NCBI RefSeq assembly: GCF_037975445.1
Contig: NZ_CP150254.1
Span: 3,346,001-3,410,000, forward strand
Length of the DNA: 64,000 bases
DNA from: Peribacillus sp. FSL P2-0133
GTDB lineage: Bacteria > Bacillota > Bacilli > Bacillales > DSM-1321
Direction: 5' to 3'
In this document: positions 36,523 to 44,916 of the stretch, in pieces
How positions within the stretch are numbered: position 1 is the stretch's first letter
Layout of the letters: each line of letters starts with the position of its first letter
Translations under genes and position numbers: made by a program
Notes under the pieces: model-generated
What the model was told of the DNA's origin: nothing
Databases searched by the model: none
The model's input: only the letters and a program-made list of their open reading frames with translations

Positions 36523-37410
36523 TTATTTTGAAAAGAACTCCTGAAGTGCCTTTTTATTTTTAGTGTAGTCCATTTCCAAAACGGCTCCGGACTGGGGATA
36601 TATTTCATCTTTAAAGCTTCCTTCCACTGGAACCCTTAAGGTTTCGACGGTGTCCGGTGTATGGAAGACGGCTTTTGGACCCATTTCCATTATTGTTTTC
36701 AGTCCAATATCTGTATCCAGGTACGAGAGTCCTTGTTCGATGATACTAGGAAGGGCTGCCATCCCTTCGAAGGATGAGATTTGATTTATGAACGCTGTTT
36801 TTATTTGGACCATTACTTCTTGTTGACGCTCTACCCTTCCAAAATCACTTTCATCGTCATGCCTAAAACGGACATATTTCAATATTTCCTCACCATGTAA
36901 AACATTTTTACCAACACTTGCTTGAATGCTCATATCATCAATGATTTCCTGATCCACATTCACCGCTACCCCCTCAGGGGCAAGTAAATCGACCATCTTC
37001 ACAAATCCCTGGAAGTCGATTACCGCTACATGATCGACCTTGATATCGAAGTTCTCCTGTATGGTTTTCTTGAGCAGTTCCCTTCCACCATAATAATAAG
37101 CTGCATTTATTTTGTTATATCCTGATTTATTCCCGGGCATTTTCACATAACTATCACGCATGATGGAAGCCAGCTTCAGTTTCTCCTGCTCAGGAAAGTA
37201 TTTTGCCAGGATAATCGCATCTGATCGAGATTTTTGCTCTCCCCTTGTATCAACACCAATTAACAGAAATGTTTTCACGCTTTCCTGGTCCTCTTCTTTG
37301 GTTAGTTTTTTTTCCGTACCTGCATTTCCATTTTGTTTGGGTAAAGGGGCATAGGTGCAGCCTGCCAGAATCAAGATCAATAGATATATGAAAAATCCCT
37401 TTACTTTCAT
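36523..37410 (-). CDS. LytR-CpsA-Psr family protein with lipobox
   Basis: 295 residues. LCP enzymes transfer teichoic acids or other glycopolymers from undecaprenyl pyrophosphate to peptidoglycan at the outer membrane face. LCP motifs: GVDTRGEQKSRSDAIIL (Asp and Arg of the pyrophosphate site), SIMRDSYVKMPG, GYNKINAAYYYGG, and KYVRFRHDDESDFGRVERQQEV. Most LCP proteins keep a membrane helix; here the N-terminus has a lipobox (ILAGC, Cys18), implying a lipoprotein. It is a single gene. Confidence 0.88.
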   Translation of the reverse strand: MKVKGFFIYLLILILAGCTYAPLPKQNGNAGTEKKLTKEEDQESVKTFLLIGVDTRGEQKSRSDAIILAKYFPEQEKLKLASIMRDSYVKMPGNKSGYNKINAAYYYGGRELLKKTIQENFDIKVDHVAVIDFQGFVKMVDLLAPEGVAVNVDQEIIDDMSIQASVGKNVLHGEEILKYVRFRHDDESDFGRVERQQEVMVQIKTAFINQISSFEGMAALPSIIEQGLSYLDTDIGLKTIMEMGPKAVFHTPDTVETLRVPVEGSFKDEIYPQSGAVLEMDYTKNKKALQEFFSK

Positions 37411-37477
37411 TACCTCACCTCATCGGAAAATTACCCCTATTTTCTGTCTAATATTGGAATTTTATGCATTTAACGAC

Positions 37478-37518
37478 AAAAAAGCCTGCCAACGATAATC
37501 GCTGACAGGCTTTTCGGG
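37478..37518 (-). terminator. Terminator after ctpA
   Basis: AAAAGCCTGTCAGCGAT pairs with ATCGTTGGCAGGCTTTT on the minus strand. Confidence 0.88.
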
Positions 37519-37527
37519 CATAATCAT

Positions 37528-38988
37528 TTATTTGATTTCTTTCTTTAATACTTCTACTGCCTTTTTCACTTGTGTGTCGTTTTTAAGGATCTTCTCGCGG
37601 ATGACCTGCATCAATTTCACGGTAGTATCATCTTTAATAGTCCCAGTTTCTTTAATTTTTTGTTCCTTCTGGAATGCTATGACCGCATTCGTGGTTGCTT
37701 CATCAAAGAATCCATCTATCTTTCCTGGATCATGTCCTGCTTCCTTCAGCATCTCTTCAGCTGCTTTCACTTCACTCGAAGAATCGGATGCTTTCAATTC
37801 CTTATCAGGTGAAATGTACGGAAGGCTGGCATAATCAGGAAGCTTTACATTAATATCCGGCTTGATCCCTTTTTTATGAATCCAATTGCCTTCAGGAGTC
37901 AACCATTTAGCTGCCGTATATTTGAAGTTAGATCCATCTTTAAAGGGTTTGGTGGCAGTCTGAACTGTCCCTTTCCCAAATGACTTGACACCGATCAATG
38001 GAATGTCCGCAGACTCACTGACAGCCGCTGCAACGATTTCAGAAGCACTGGCACTTCCGTCATCAATCAATACGACTACCGGGATTTTCAGTTCTCCATC
38101 ATTCTCCGATTTATAGACTTCTTTTTTCCCGCTGCGATCCTCTACTTGAAGGACCACTTTCCCATTAGGTATGAACAGGCTTGCCATTTCTATTGCTTGG
38201 TCAAGAAGTCCCCCTGGGTTTCCGCGCAAATCCAATACGAGACCCTTCATATCCTTCTTCGACATTTCTTCAAGCGCCGTTTTCAGCTCTTGGACTGTAT
38301 GTTCGGAAAAACTGGTCACTTGAATTTTTGCAACTCCATCATCAAGCATTTCCGCATAAACCGTTTCAATTGGAATTGTATCCCGTTTAATTGTGAGCTC
38401 AATCGGTTCCGACTCACCAGCTCTTGAGATGGATAAATCCACTTTCGTTCCCTTTTCGCCCCTTATTTTCAGGACAGCTTCAGAAGAGCTTAGTCCTTCA
38501 ACGCTTTTACCGTCCACACTTAAAATGATATCATTCGGTTTTACCCCTGATTTTTCTGCTGGGGACCCTTTTATCGGTGAGACGACCATGATTTTTCCAT
38601 CCTGCTCCTGAATTTCGGCACCGATTCCTTCAAAGGATGAAGAGATGCTCTCACGGAAACTCGATGCTTCCTTTTTATCCATATAAGCAGAGTAGGGATC
38701 ATCCAATGATTTGATCATTCCATTAATTGCCCCGTCAACCAGCTTTTCTTCATCAACCTCTTCATAATAGTTATCTTTTATCGTATCGTATGTAGAATAC
38801 AGCTTTTCAAATTCCGAATGTTTATCCGGTGCTAATGACTCTACTTTTTCATCTCCAAAGGTCAAGGCTATTGTAGTAATCCCTGCAGTTAGAAATATGA
38901 CTAAGAAAATCCCCATAATGAACGTAAACTTCTTTATTTTAATGAATTTCCCTGCCTCTTTTGGCTGTTTTTGATTTTCTTCTTCCAC
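37528..38988 (-). CDS. ctpA: S41-family carboxy-terminal processing protease
   Basis: About 486 residues. A membrane helix (IMGIFLVIFLTAGITTIALTF) is followed by an N-terminal helical part. A PDZ domain comes next (GSPAEKSGVKPNDIILSVDG), then the S41 protease core with Ser in DGSASASEIVAAA and Lys in SFGKGTVQT. A C-terminal peptidoglycan-binding repeat (AGHDPGKIDGFFDEATTNAVIAFQKEQ) follows. It cleaves exported proteins near the C-terminus. Position beside deoD and the yod genes matches Bacillus subtilis ctpA. I prefer the GTG at 38988 (GTGAGG upstream) to the ATG at 39015, which lacks a ribosome site. Confidence 0.88.
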   Translation of the reverse strand: MEEENQKQPKEAGKFIKIKKFTFIMGIFLVIFLTAGITTIALTFGDEKVESLAPDKHSEFEKLYSTYDTIKDNYYEEVDEEKLVDGAINGMIKSLDDPYSAYMDKKEASSFRESISSSFEGIGAEIQEQDGKIMVVSPIKGSPAEKSGVKPNDIILSVDGKSVEGLSSSEAVLKIRGEKGTKVDLSISRAGESEPIELTIKRDTIPIETVYAEMLDDGVAKIQVTSFSEHTVQELKTALEEMSKKDMKGLVLDLRGNPGGLLDQAIEMASLFIPNGKVVLQVEDRSGKKEVYKSENDGELKIPVVVLIDDGSASASEIVAAAVSESADIPLIGVKSFGKGTVQTATKPFKDGSNFKYTAAKWLTPEGNWIHKKGIKPDINVKLPDYASLPYISPDKELKASDSSSEVKAAEEMLKEAGHDPGKIDGFFDEATTNAVIAFQKEQKIKETGTIKDDTTVKLMQVIREKILKNDTQVKKAVEVLKKEIK

Positions 38989-39275
38989 TGAAGCCTCACC
39001 ACTTTCATTCTTCATGACGATATAAACGATTTCATTCCTATTTTATCAGCTTTCATGCCAATCGAAAAATAATAGTTATCAAAAATAACAACTTATGACC
39101 ATATGTATTTTTTTACCGCTTCGCAAACGTTAATATAGAGAAAGCTCCAAGGGCAACAGCCATCTCCTGACATTACAACAATAAGGATACCAAGGAATAA
39201 CTGAGCCTGTATCCCGACTGTCATTCTACAGCATCACTTATTCCTGGTAACCCGCCTGACATTTACATCCGATTA

Positions 39276-39980
39276 TCAATCCTTGATAGCTGCTTCCAAT
39301 GCCACCTCAACCATTTCGTTAAAAGTTGACTGGCGCTCATCCGACGACGTTTCTTCACCGGTTAAAATGTGATCGGAAATGGTTAATACAGATAAAGCTT
39401 GGCGGCCAAATTTAGCGGCAAGCGTGTATAGGGCAGCTGATTCCATTTCTATTGCAAGTATTTGGTATTTTGCCCATTTTTCCAATTCACTATTATCGTT
39501 ATAAAACTGATCGGCCGTAAATACATTACCGACCTTCAATTGCAAGCCTTTAGCCGTGCCGGCGTCATACGCTTTTCTTAGTAATTCGAAATCAGCGGTT
39601 GGGGCAAAGTCCACCCCACCGAAAGTCATGCGGTTCATTTGGGAATCGGTGGAAGCACTCATGGCAAGGATCACATCCCTGACTTTTACATCTTTTTGAA
39701 TCGCTCCTGCAGTTCCCACACGAATCAGCTTCTGGACATTATAGCTATTCATCAATTCATTCACGTAAATGGAAATGGATGGAACCCCCATGCCTGTACC
39801 TTGTACAGAAATTCGTTTCCCTTTATATGTCCCTGTATATCCAAACATGTTACGAACTTCATTATAAAGTTTAGCATCCTCTAAAAATGTTTCAGCAATA
39901 TATTTTGCACGCAACGGGTCCCCTGGTAGTAAGACCGTTTCCGCAATTTCATTTTCTTTTGCACCAATATGTACGCTCAT
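39276..39980 (-). CDS. deoD: Purine-nucleoside phosphorylase
   Basis: 234 residues, hexameric trimeric-fold type. It splits purine (deoxy)ribonucleosides with phosphate into base plus (deoxy)ribose 1-phosphate. The signature [25 protein letters not shown], and the active-site [13 protein letters not shown] with SDH are present. AAGGAGG precedes the ATG. A perfect 14-bp inverted repeat straddles its presumed promoter (39997-40052). The 287 bases between ctpA and this gene hold only a weak inverted repeat. Confidence 0.95.
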   Translation of the reverse strand: MSVHIGAKENEIAETVLLPGDPLRAKYIAETFLEDAKLYNEVRNMFGYTGTYKGKRISVQGTGMGVPSISIYVNELMNSYNVQKLIRVGTAGAIQKDVKVRDVILAMSASTDSQMNRMTFGGVDFAPTADFELLRKAYDAGTAKGLQLKVGNVFTADQFYNDNSELEKWAKYQILAIEMESAALYTLAAKFGRQALSVLTISDHILTGEETSSDERQSTFNEMVEVALEAAIKD

Positions 39981-39996
39981 ACGACTATGTCCTCCT

Positions 39997-40052
39997 TAAC
40001 TTGTGGTTGAAATGATATTCAAAAACTACTATACCATATCAACCACAAGTTA
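39997..40052. promoter_or_regulatory. Perfect 14-bp inverted repeat flanking the deoD promoter
   Basis: TAACTTGTGGTTGA (39997-40010) and its exact reverse complement (40039-40052) are separated by 28 bases. A -10-like TATAGT reads on the minus strand at 40033-40028. One arm therefore overlaps the upstream promoter region and the other lies in the early transcript. Centre-to-centre distance is 42 bp, four helical turns. Confidence 0.7.
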
Positions 40053-40135
40053 GGAAAATTGAACCTTATCCTAGAACTTGAAAAACTGGAAATCACGAAA
40101 AGACTTTTGGCACCCTTACTCTAAACCGCAAACAA

Positions 40136-40166
40136 AACGGCGGTGGTCCGCCGTCTTTTTTTAAAT
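40136..40166. terminator. Hairpin terminator between deoD and yozD
   Basis: ACGGCGGTGG-TCCGCCGT forms a GC-rich stem with seven Ts on the plus strand and TTTTG on the minus strand. It may end yozD transcription. Confidence 0.75.
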
Positions 40167-40214
40167 CGTTAATAAAATTAAGGGAAAGGAAGCTGCTAAC
40201 CGTCTTATGACAGG

Positions 40215-40385
40215 TTACTCATCGACTTCTTCATCAATTATGCATTTTTCAAGAAGATATTCGAATGTGATGTCAGCAAGATCTTCAACTTCAGCTTCTG
40301 TTGGAAGATAGCCCCGTCTTATCAATTCTTGAAAAAAGAATTCCGCTATCTCTTCTGTATCAATAAAAACCTCAATTTCTCGCAA
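40215..40385 (-). CDS. yozD: YozD family small protein
   Basis: 56 residues from a TTG start with GGGGG upstream. The sequence LREIEVFIDTEEIAEFFFQ, then LADITFEYLLEKCIIDEE, is nearly the same as Bacillus YozD. The function is unknown. Its location between deoD and yodN agrees with the Bacillus subtilis order. The protein is acidic. Confidence 0.88.
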   Translation of the reverse strand: MREIEVFIDTEEIAEFFFQELIRRGYLPTEAEVEDLADITFEYLLEKCIIDEEVDE

Positions 40386-40564
40386 ATCATCGCCCCCTTA
40401 TTTAAAGGTCTATGAATGTGTAGAGACAAATATACCAGTAAGGCATCCCATAATGGAAAATCATATGAAGGGCCTATAGTCATCATGATCCATTTCTGTT
40501 CAATTTGAATGGAAGCTTCTATAGGGAATTTGGAAATTGCCCTTTAAAAAGTTTGGGATACCTT

Positions 40565-41272
40565 TCACTTCGTTTGCTTCTTTTTATGATCTGGATAAAT
40601 TTCCTCTGCCGCTTTTTCAATTTTCGCAAGGGCAATCTTCATGATATGGCGGTATTCATCATCTCCAAAATGTTCGTAGAGCTTACAATAATCATTATAT
40701 AAATCCAACAGTCCATCAATCATTTCCTTTTTTTCATTTTTTGTCATTGTCATATCTCGCTCACCTTTACCAGGGTTGTTTTGTTTAGAAATGATAGCAA
40801 GCTCATTTTTCTTTTTAGGAAGCAGCAGACCCAACTTTTTTATAATTCCATCTGCACGTTTAGCATCGGCTATCAAAGTCAGTTCTTCTTCATGCGCTTC
40901 AAGCCATTCACCATCCGAGATTCTTGATAACTCATAGATTACATCCTCCCAGGCATTTTCCTTATAGCGCCAAATTTCCGTTCGATAGCCAATAATCTTG
41001 AAATAATCCTGTTCATATCCATCCACTTGGACCAAGTCACCTAATAAATATTTATATTCAATATCGATTTGTTCTTTTGGATAAAGGATTTCTCCTTCAT
41101 ATTCATTTATCGATTGCAATGTTTTTTCGATATAAAGACCTTCACTATAGTTCACTTCATACACATAAGCACCATCGAGAAATTTTACATCGGTTATATT
41201 CCCGACTGTCCCATACATTGTTATTACGACTGTATCGCCTAATTTAAATTTCGGCTGTTTTTTTTTGCCCAT
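40565..41272 (-). CDS. yodN: YodN-like protein
   Basis: About 235 residues. The N-terminal part contains two SH3-like or KOW-like beta segments (FKLGDTVVITMYGTVGNITDVKFLDGAYVYEVN; YLLGDLVQVDGYEQDYFKIIGYRTE). The C-terminal 60 residues are charged and helical (LLDLYNDYCKLYEHFGDDEYRHIMKIALAKIEKAAEEIYPD). Name and position suggest YodN; the function is unknown. The start at 41272 is nine bases after GGGGG, and the earlier ATG touches that site. Confidence 0.72.
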   Translation of the reverse strand: MGKKKQPKFKLGDTVVITMYGTVGNITDVKFLDGAYVYEVNYSEGLYIEKTLQSINEYEGEILYPKEQIDIEYKYLLGDLVQVDGYEQDYFKIIGYRTEIWRYKENAWEDVIYELSRISDGEWLEAHEEELTLIADAKRADGIIKKLGLLLPKKKNELAIISKQNNPGKGERDMTMTKNEKKEMIDGLLDLYNDYCKLYEHFGDDEYRHIMKIALAKIEKAAEEIYPDHKKKQTK

Positions 41273-41415
41273 AAGAGACATCCCCCAATATGGTCCTTAT
41301 CGTTTGATTAGTAAATTATATGCACAAACAAACATGGAGGTTAATGGAAATGAGAGGGCATTTTGCTCATTTAACTAAGTAACCGGCCCATTTATTAAAG
41401 GGCACTGCAACCAAA

Positions 41416-41445
41416 CAAAAACCGCCTCATTTAATGAGACGGTTC
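41416..41445 (-). terminator. Terminator overlapping the end of the kinase gene
   Basis: AACCGTCTCAT pairs with ATGAGGCGGTT followed by Ts. The 5' arm is inside the last codons of the kinase gene (stop at 41427). Confidence 0.85.
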
Positions 41446-43193
41446 GTAGTGGGAATGATGAGAGTCACTTTCGTTCCTTCGTCGCGGACGCTCTCCATTT
41501 GGAATTTACCTTTTAATTCCTCCATTATCTGAATGCACGTCGCCACACCTAATCCGTTACCATCCGGTTTGGTGGTATAAAAGGGCATACCGATATTTTT
41601 TAAATCCTCGGGACTGATGCCTTTTCCATCATCACTGATCACTAATTTTACATATTGGGACATGGAAGTATGTTGCAGTTCAATCTGCCCCATTGCTTCA
41701 ATGGCTTCACAAGAATTATTCAAGACATTCAAGAGAACCTGCCTTAACCGATTTCTGTCTGAATAAACAAAGACGGAGTGTGTCACCTCATTAATTATTC
41801 TTACATGATAACTCGGATTTGAAGGGGTATAGGTATCTATAATTTCTTCAAGGAAATCCTTTAAATCGAATTTCTCCCATTCCAGTTGATGCGGTTTTGC
41901 CAAATCAAGAAGTTGTGTCACGAATGCATTGACCCGATCTACTTCATGAAGCATGACATCACTATATTTTTCTATTAATGTTTTATCATGATCCTGGCTC
42001 TTCATTAATTGGAAAAAGCCCTTTATTGTCGTCAACGGGTTCCTGATTTCATGGGCGACACCGGCAGCAAGCTGGCCAACATATTTCAATTTTTCCGTAC
42101 GGACGATTTCCTTCTCACGTTCTTCTATCGTTTCCATCATTCTTAGAAAGGCAAGGTTCAATTTTTCCATTTCCTCGAAGCTTCTTTTGTCGGATATGAT
42201 GAATTCCTTTCCCCCTATGAAATCCTCTGTCGCTTCGACAAGTTCTTGAACTGGCCGTACGAGGGTCTTTGTTAGTAAATAGACAGCCAGAATGATAGAA
42301 ACAAAAACGATGCTGTAGATTGTCAGGTACCGTGTTAATAGGTCATTCAAAGGTTGAAACACCTGTTTCTTATCAGCCCCCACAACAACAAACCATTTAT
42401 TCTCCGTTTCTGCAATCGTATGGACAGGCTGGATGGAATATATTTTTTCCCCATTCTCTGCACTGTACAAATCATCCGATAATGAAGCTTCCATCAGCTT
42501 ACCTTTAGTTAATCCCATTTCTTTCAAGGCAGAATCCTGCATGACGCCATGCGGGTCCTTTTTCGAAATCATGATGCCTTCTTGATTGATCATGAAAAAG
42601 TTCACTGGGTATTTATCGCTAATTTCATTAGCCTTCTTCTCCATCATCTCCCAAAGCCCTTCCAACCGGAAAGCTGGGGATACGACACCGATCATTTTCC
42701 CTGCATCATCATATACCGGCGCACTTAGAACCATTATGGGTTTTGAAAAAGTCCGGGTTTTATAAACGTCAGAAAGGAATTCATGACCTTCTATGGCCTC
42801 TTTGAACCATATTCTCTTCGAGAGGTTGTCCCCGATCATTTTATTTGATGTATCTGCAATTACATTTCCTTCCACATCCAAATGCAAGACACCGTAATAA
42901 TTACCTTTTGCATCGATAAACTTTTTTAGTTCATCTGATTTCTCTTCTTTTGAATAGCCAGGATTGATGATTAACGAATTTGCACTCATAAACTTCACAT
43001 CACTGATTCGTTCGTTCAAATAGTTGTATGTTTCATTTACAATATTCAGTGAACCTGCATTCAGGGCATTTTTTGCTTCCTTCTCCAGAAGGGATCGTTG
43101 TGATCCATAGGATATGATTCCCAATATCAGAAGAGGAACACTTGCAATAAGTAAAGAGTAAAGCAAAATTCGGGTTTGAAGGCTTTTAAGCAT
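41427..43193 (-). CDS. Sensor histidine kinase of the sporulation-kinase (KinD-like) type
   Basis: About 588 residues. A first membrane helix near residues 9-28, an outside double-Cache sensor (NYYGVLHLDVEGNVIADTSNKMIG; MIGVVSPAF), and a second helix near 290-310 are followed by HAMP. The HisKA block is KLKYVGQLAAGVAHEIRNPLTTIKGFFQLM. HATPase motifs are NVLNNSCEAI, DDGKGIS, and GNGLGVATCIQIMEELKG. That HisKA form is typical of kinases feeding the Spo0F phosphorelay, and no response regulator gene is adjacent, which agrees. The start at 43193 has GGGAGG. It follows yozE by 14 bases. Confidence 0.88.
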   Translation of the reverse strand: MLKSLQTRILLYSLLIASVPLLILGIISYGSQRSLLEKEAKNALNAGSLNIVNETYNYLNERISDVKFMSANSLIINPGYSKEEKSDELKKFIDAKGNYYGVLHLDVEGNVIADTSNKMIGDNLSKRIWFKEAIEGHEFLSDVYKTRTFSKPIMVLSAPVYDDAGKMIGVVSPAFRLEGLWEMMEKKANEISDKYPVNFFMINQEGIMISKKDPHGVMQDSALKEMGLTKGKLMEASLSDDLYSAENGEKIYSIQPVHTIAETENKWFVVVGADKKQVFQPLNDLLTRYLTIYSIVFVSIILAVYLLTKTLVRPVQELVEATEDFIGGKEFIISDKRSFEEMEKLNLAFLRMMETIEEREKEIVRTEKLKYVGQLAAGVAHEIRNPLTTIKGFFQLMKSQDHDKTLIEKYSDVMLHEVDRVNAFVTQLLDLAKPHQLEWEKFDLKDFLEEIIDTYTPSNPSYHVRIINEVTHSVFVYSDRNRLRQVLLNVLNNSCEAIEAMGQIELQHTSMSQYVKLVISDDGKGISPEDLKNIGMPFYTTKPDGNGLGVATCIQIMEELKGKFQMESVRDEGTKVTLIIPTTNRLIK

Positions 43194-43207
43194 CCTTCCG
43201 ATCCTCC

Positions 43208-43450
43208 CTATTCCTGATCTCCCAATATGAGCCCTTCTTCTATTTGGACATACTGTTCCCACGCTTGATCGAATACTGACATACTTTCGAGATAGTCTGC
43301 ATTCAATTCTAAATAACTGCTCAGTTCATTATAATCAGTCGATTGTTTTGGGAAGCCATGGTCCTCATAGGCATGATTGGCAAATTTAGTGATTGCATCA
43401 ATTTCCTTCGGTTGTCGAAATTTCATTAAATATAAATAAAATGGTCTCAT
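43208..43450 (-). CDS. yozE: YozE family protein (UPF0346)
   Basis: 80 residues. MRPFYLYLMKFRQPKEIDAITKFANHAYEDHGFPKQSTDY, then SSYLELNADYLESMSVFDQAWEQY, matches Bacillus YozE. A small three-helix fold is known for this family; its role is unknown. GGGGGG lies upstream of the ATG at 43450. It is probably transcribed with the downstream kinase gene. Confidence 0.9.
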   Translation of the reverse strand: MRPFYLYLMKFRQPKEIDAITKFANHAYEDHGFPKQSTDYNELSSYLELNADYLESMSVFDQAWEQYVQIEEGLILGDQE

Positions 43451-44029
43451 GATGTCGAGCCCCCCTAAAATAACTATGATTTCTGCTCTAATATATCGGA
43501 AACTTTCGCTTCCGTCCACTTTTTTTAAAATCAATTTGGTTTTTTCTTCCTCATTTTAAGAAATCCACGATTTTTCAACACAAAATGCATTCGTTATATT
43601 ACGGAATTACACTAAAATATCGTACTCATTCCATATTTATTACATCTTTTTAAAGAATATTTTACTTTTAACGACTTAGTTCTTCATGATTCGATAAAGG
43701 AAACGAAGTGCTTCAATCTTGTTTAACCAAATACTCAGGTCCCATAATAAATACGCTAAGCATGTTCTGTCATGCCGCTTGAAGGATGGGGGAATTTCTT
43801 CAAAACCTCATTATCCAATTTACCAGCAGGCTTTCATTTTGCAAAAGGGAAAATCCCCTTCATCTAAGATAGAAATAGTGGTTTACACTGTTCAGTCTAA
43901 AATGAGGGGATTTATTCATTTATGGAAAAGTAATACACCCTGCCACTAAAAGTCAAAGTAATTACGTTTCAACAGTCTTTTCATGTTTATTAACTCACTG
44001 TACTTCGTTTGTTTTCAAGCTGTTTCGAA
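43451..44029. other. Gene-free interval with one long-loop inverted repeat
   Basis: No supported gene in about 580 bases. The right part contains AAATCCCCTTCAT (43852-43864) and ATGAGGGGATTT (43901-43912), near-complementary arms around a 36-base loop. Frames across 43720-43940 are short and broken. An old mobile-element remnant is possible but not shown. The left part should hold the yozE promoter. Confidence 0.4.
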
Positions 44030-44323
44030 TCAATAACTCCAACCCCAGACCATACATAGTATTGTACCGAAGACAGTAATTAGAGCTAAGAATATAGCGC
44101 AATATAGAGTCATAAAAATTGATTTGCTATCATCAGTTTCACGAGCATGCATAAACACAACTAGTTGAACAGCTGCTTGTATGAATGCTGTCAATATAAA
44201 AATCGTCATGCCTGTTGCTTTCGACATACTGAAGAAGTAAACCAAAAGAGCTACAAACGTCAAAATCAATGAAAATACAAAACCCCATACTTGTTTAGCC
44301 GGGAATAATTCCTTCATGTTCAT
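44030..44323 (-). CDS. qoxD: Cytochrome aa3 quinol oxidase subunit IV
   Basis: About 97 residues with three membrane helices. [23 protein letters not shown] and the FIQAAVQLVVFMHARE stretch are typical of QoxD/CyoD. It assists assembly of the copper site. The start at 44323 overlaps the qoxC stop by four bases (ATGA), and AAGGAA precedes it. It is the last gene of the qox operon. Confidence 0.93.
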   Translation of the reverse strand: MNMKELFPAKQVWGFVFSLILTFVALLVYFFSMSKATGMTIFILTAFIQAAVQLVVFMHARETDDSKSIFMTLYCAIFLALITVFGTILCMVWGWSY

Positions 44324-44916
44324 GTCATTCCTTTCATGTAGATAAAGGTGAAGATGAAGATCCAAACGATATCTAAGAAATGCCAGTAAAGAGAGAAAAT
44401 GAAGGATTTATTGGCTGTTTCAGGTGTCAACCCACGTTTTTTCACTTGAAGGATAATGAATAACCCCCAGAAAAGTCCTAATGTAACATGTGCTCCATGT
44501 GTCCCTAATGTTGTAAAGAGCATCGATGTAAATGCACTAGTTTGCAGTGTAGCTCCTTCGCGATAATAGGTAATGAACTCAGTAATTTCAAATCCTAAGA
44601 ATCCTAATCCAAGAAGGAGAGTGATTACGAAGAATGTCAACATGGCTTTTTTGTTGCCAAGTCGCATGGCATGAATTCCAAGCCCGATGACAAAACTGCT
44701 TGTTAAGAGCAAGAACGTTTCAGCAAGTACTGGAGTGATTTCAAAAATTTCTGCTCCAGTTGGACCGTTACCCGTACGATCAACTAATGTAAAATATGAT
44801 GCAAAGAGTGTTGCAAAAAGCATAATTTCGGCTCCAAGGAAAATCCAGAAGCCTAAAATATTTAGACGATTTTGTTCCGTACTATATTCAAGAGGTTGCG
44901 AGTGATCTATTTCCAT
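44320..44916 (-). CDS. qoxC: Cytochrome aa3 quinol oxidase subunit III
   Basis: 198 residues and five membrane helices. [26 protein letters not shown] and the [15 protein letters not shown] motif mark a heme-copper oxidase subunit III. GGGGGTG lies upstream of the ATG inside the end of qoxB. It is part of the membrane complex that oxidises menaquinol and reduces oxygen. Confidence 0.95.
   Translation of the reverse strand: MEIDHSQPLEYSTEQNRLNILGFWIFLGAEIMLFATLFASYFTLVDRTGNGPTGAEIFEITPVLAETFLLLTSSFVIGLGIHAMRLGNKKAMLTFFVITLLLGLGFLGFEITEFITYYREGATLQTSAFTSMLFTTLGTHGAHVTLGLFWGLFIILQVKKRGLTPETANKSFIFSLYWHFLDIVWIFIFTFIYMKGMT

Noticed and set aside
43719..43949. 76-residue plus-strand frame in the qoxD-yozE interval
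   Set aside because: It has no ribosome site, atypical composition and no recognisable family. It may be a decayed remnant.
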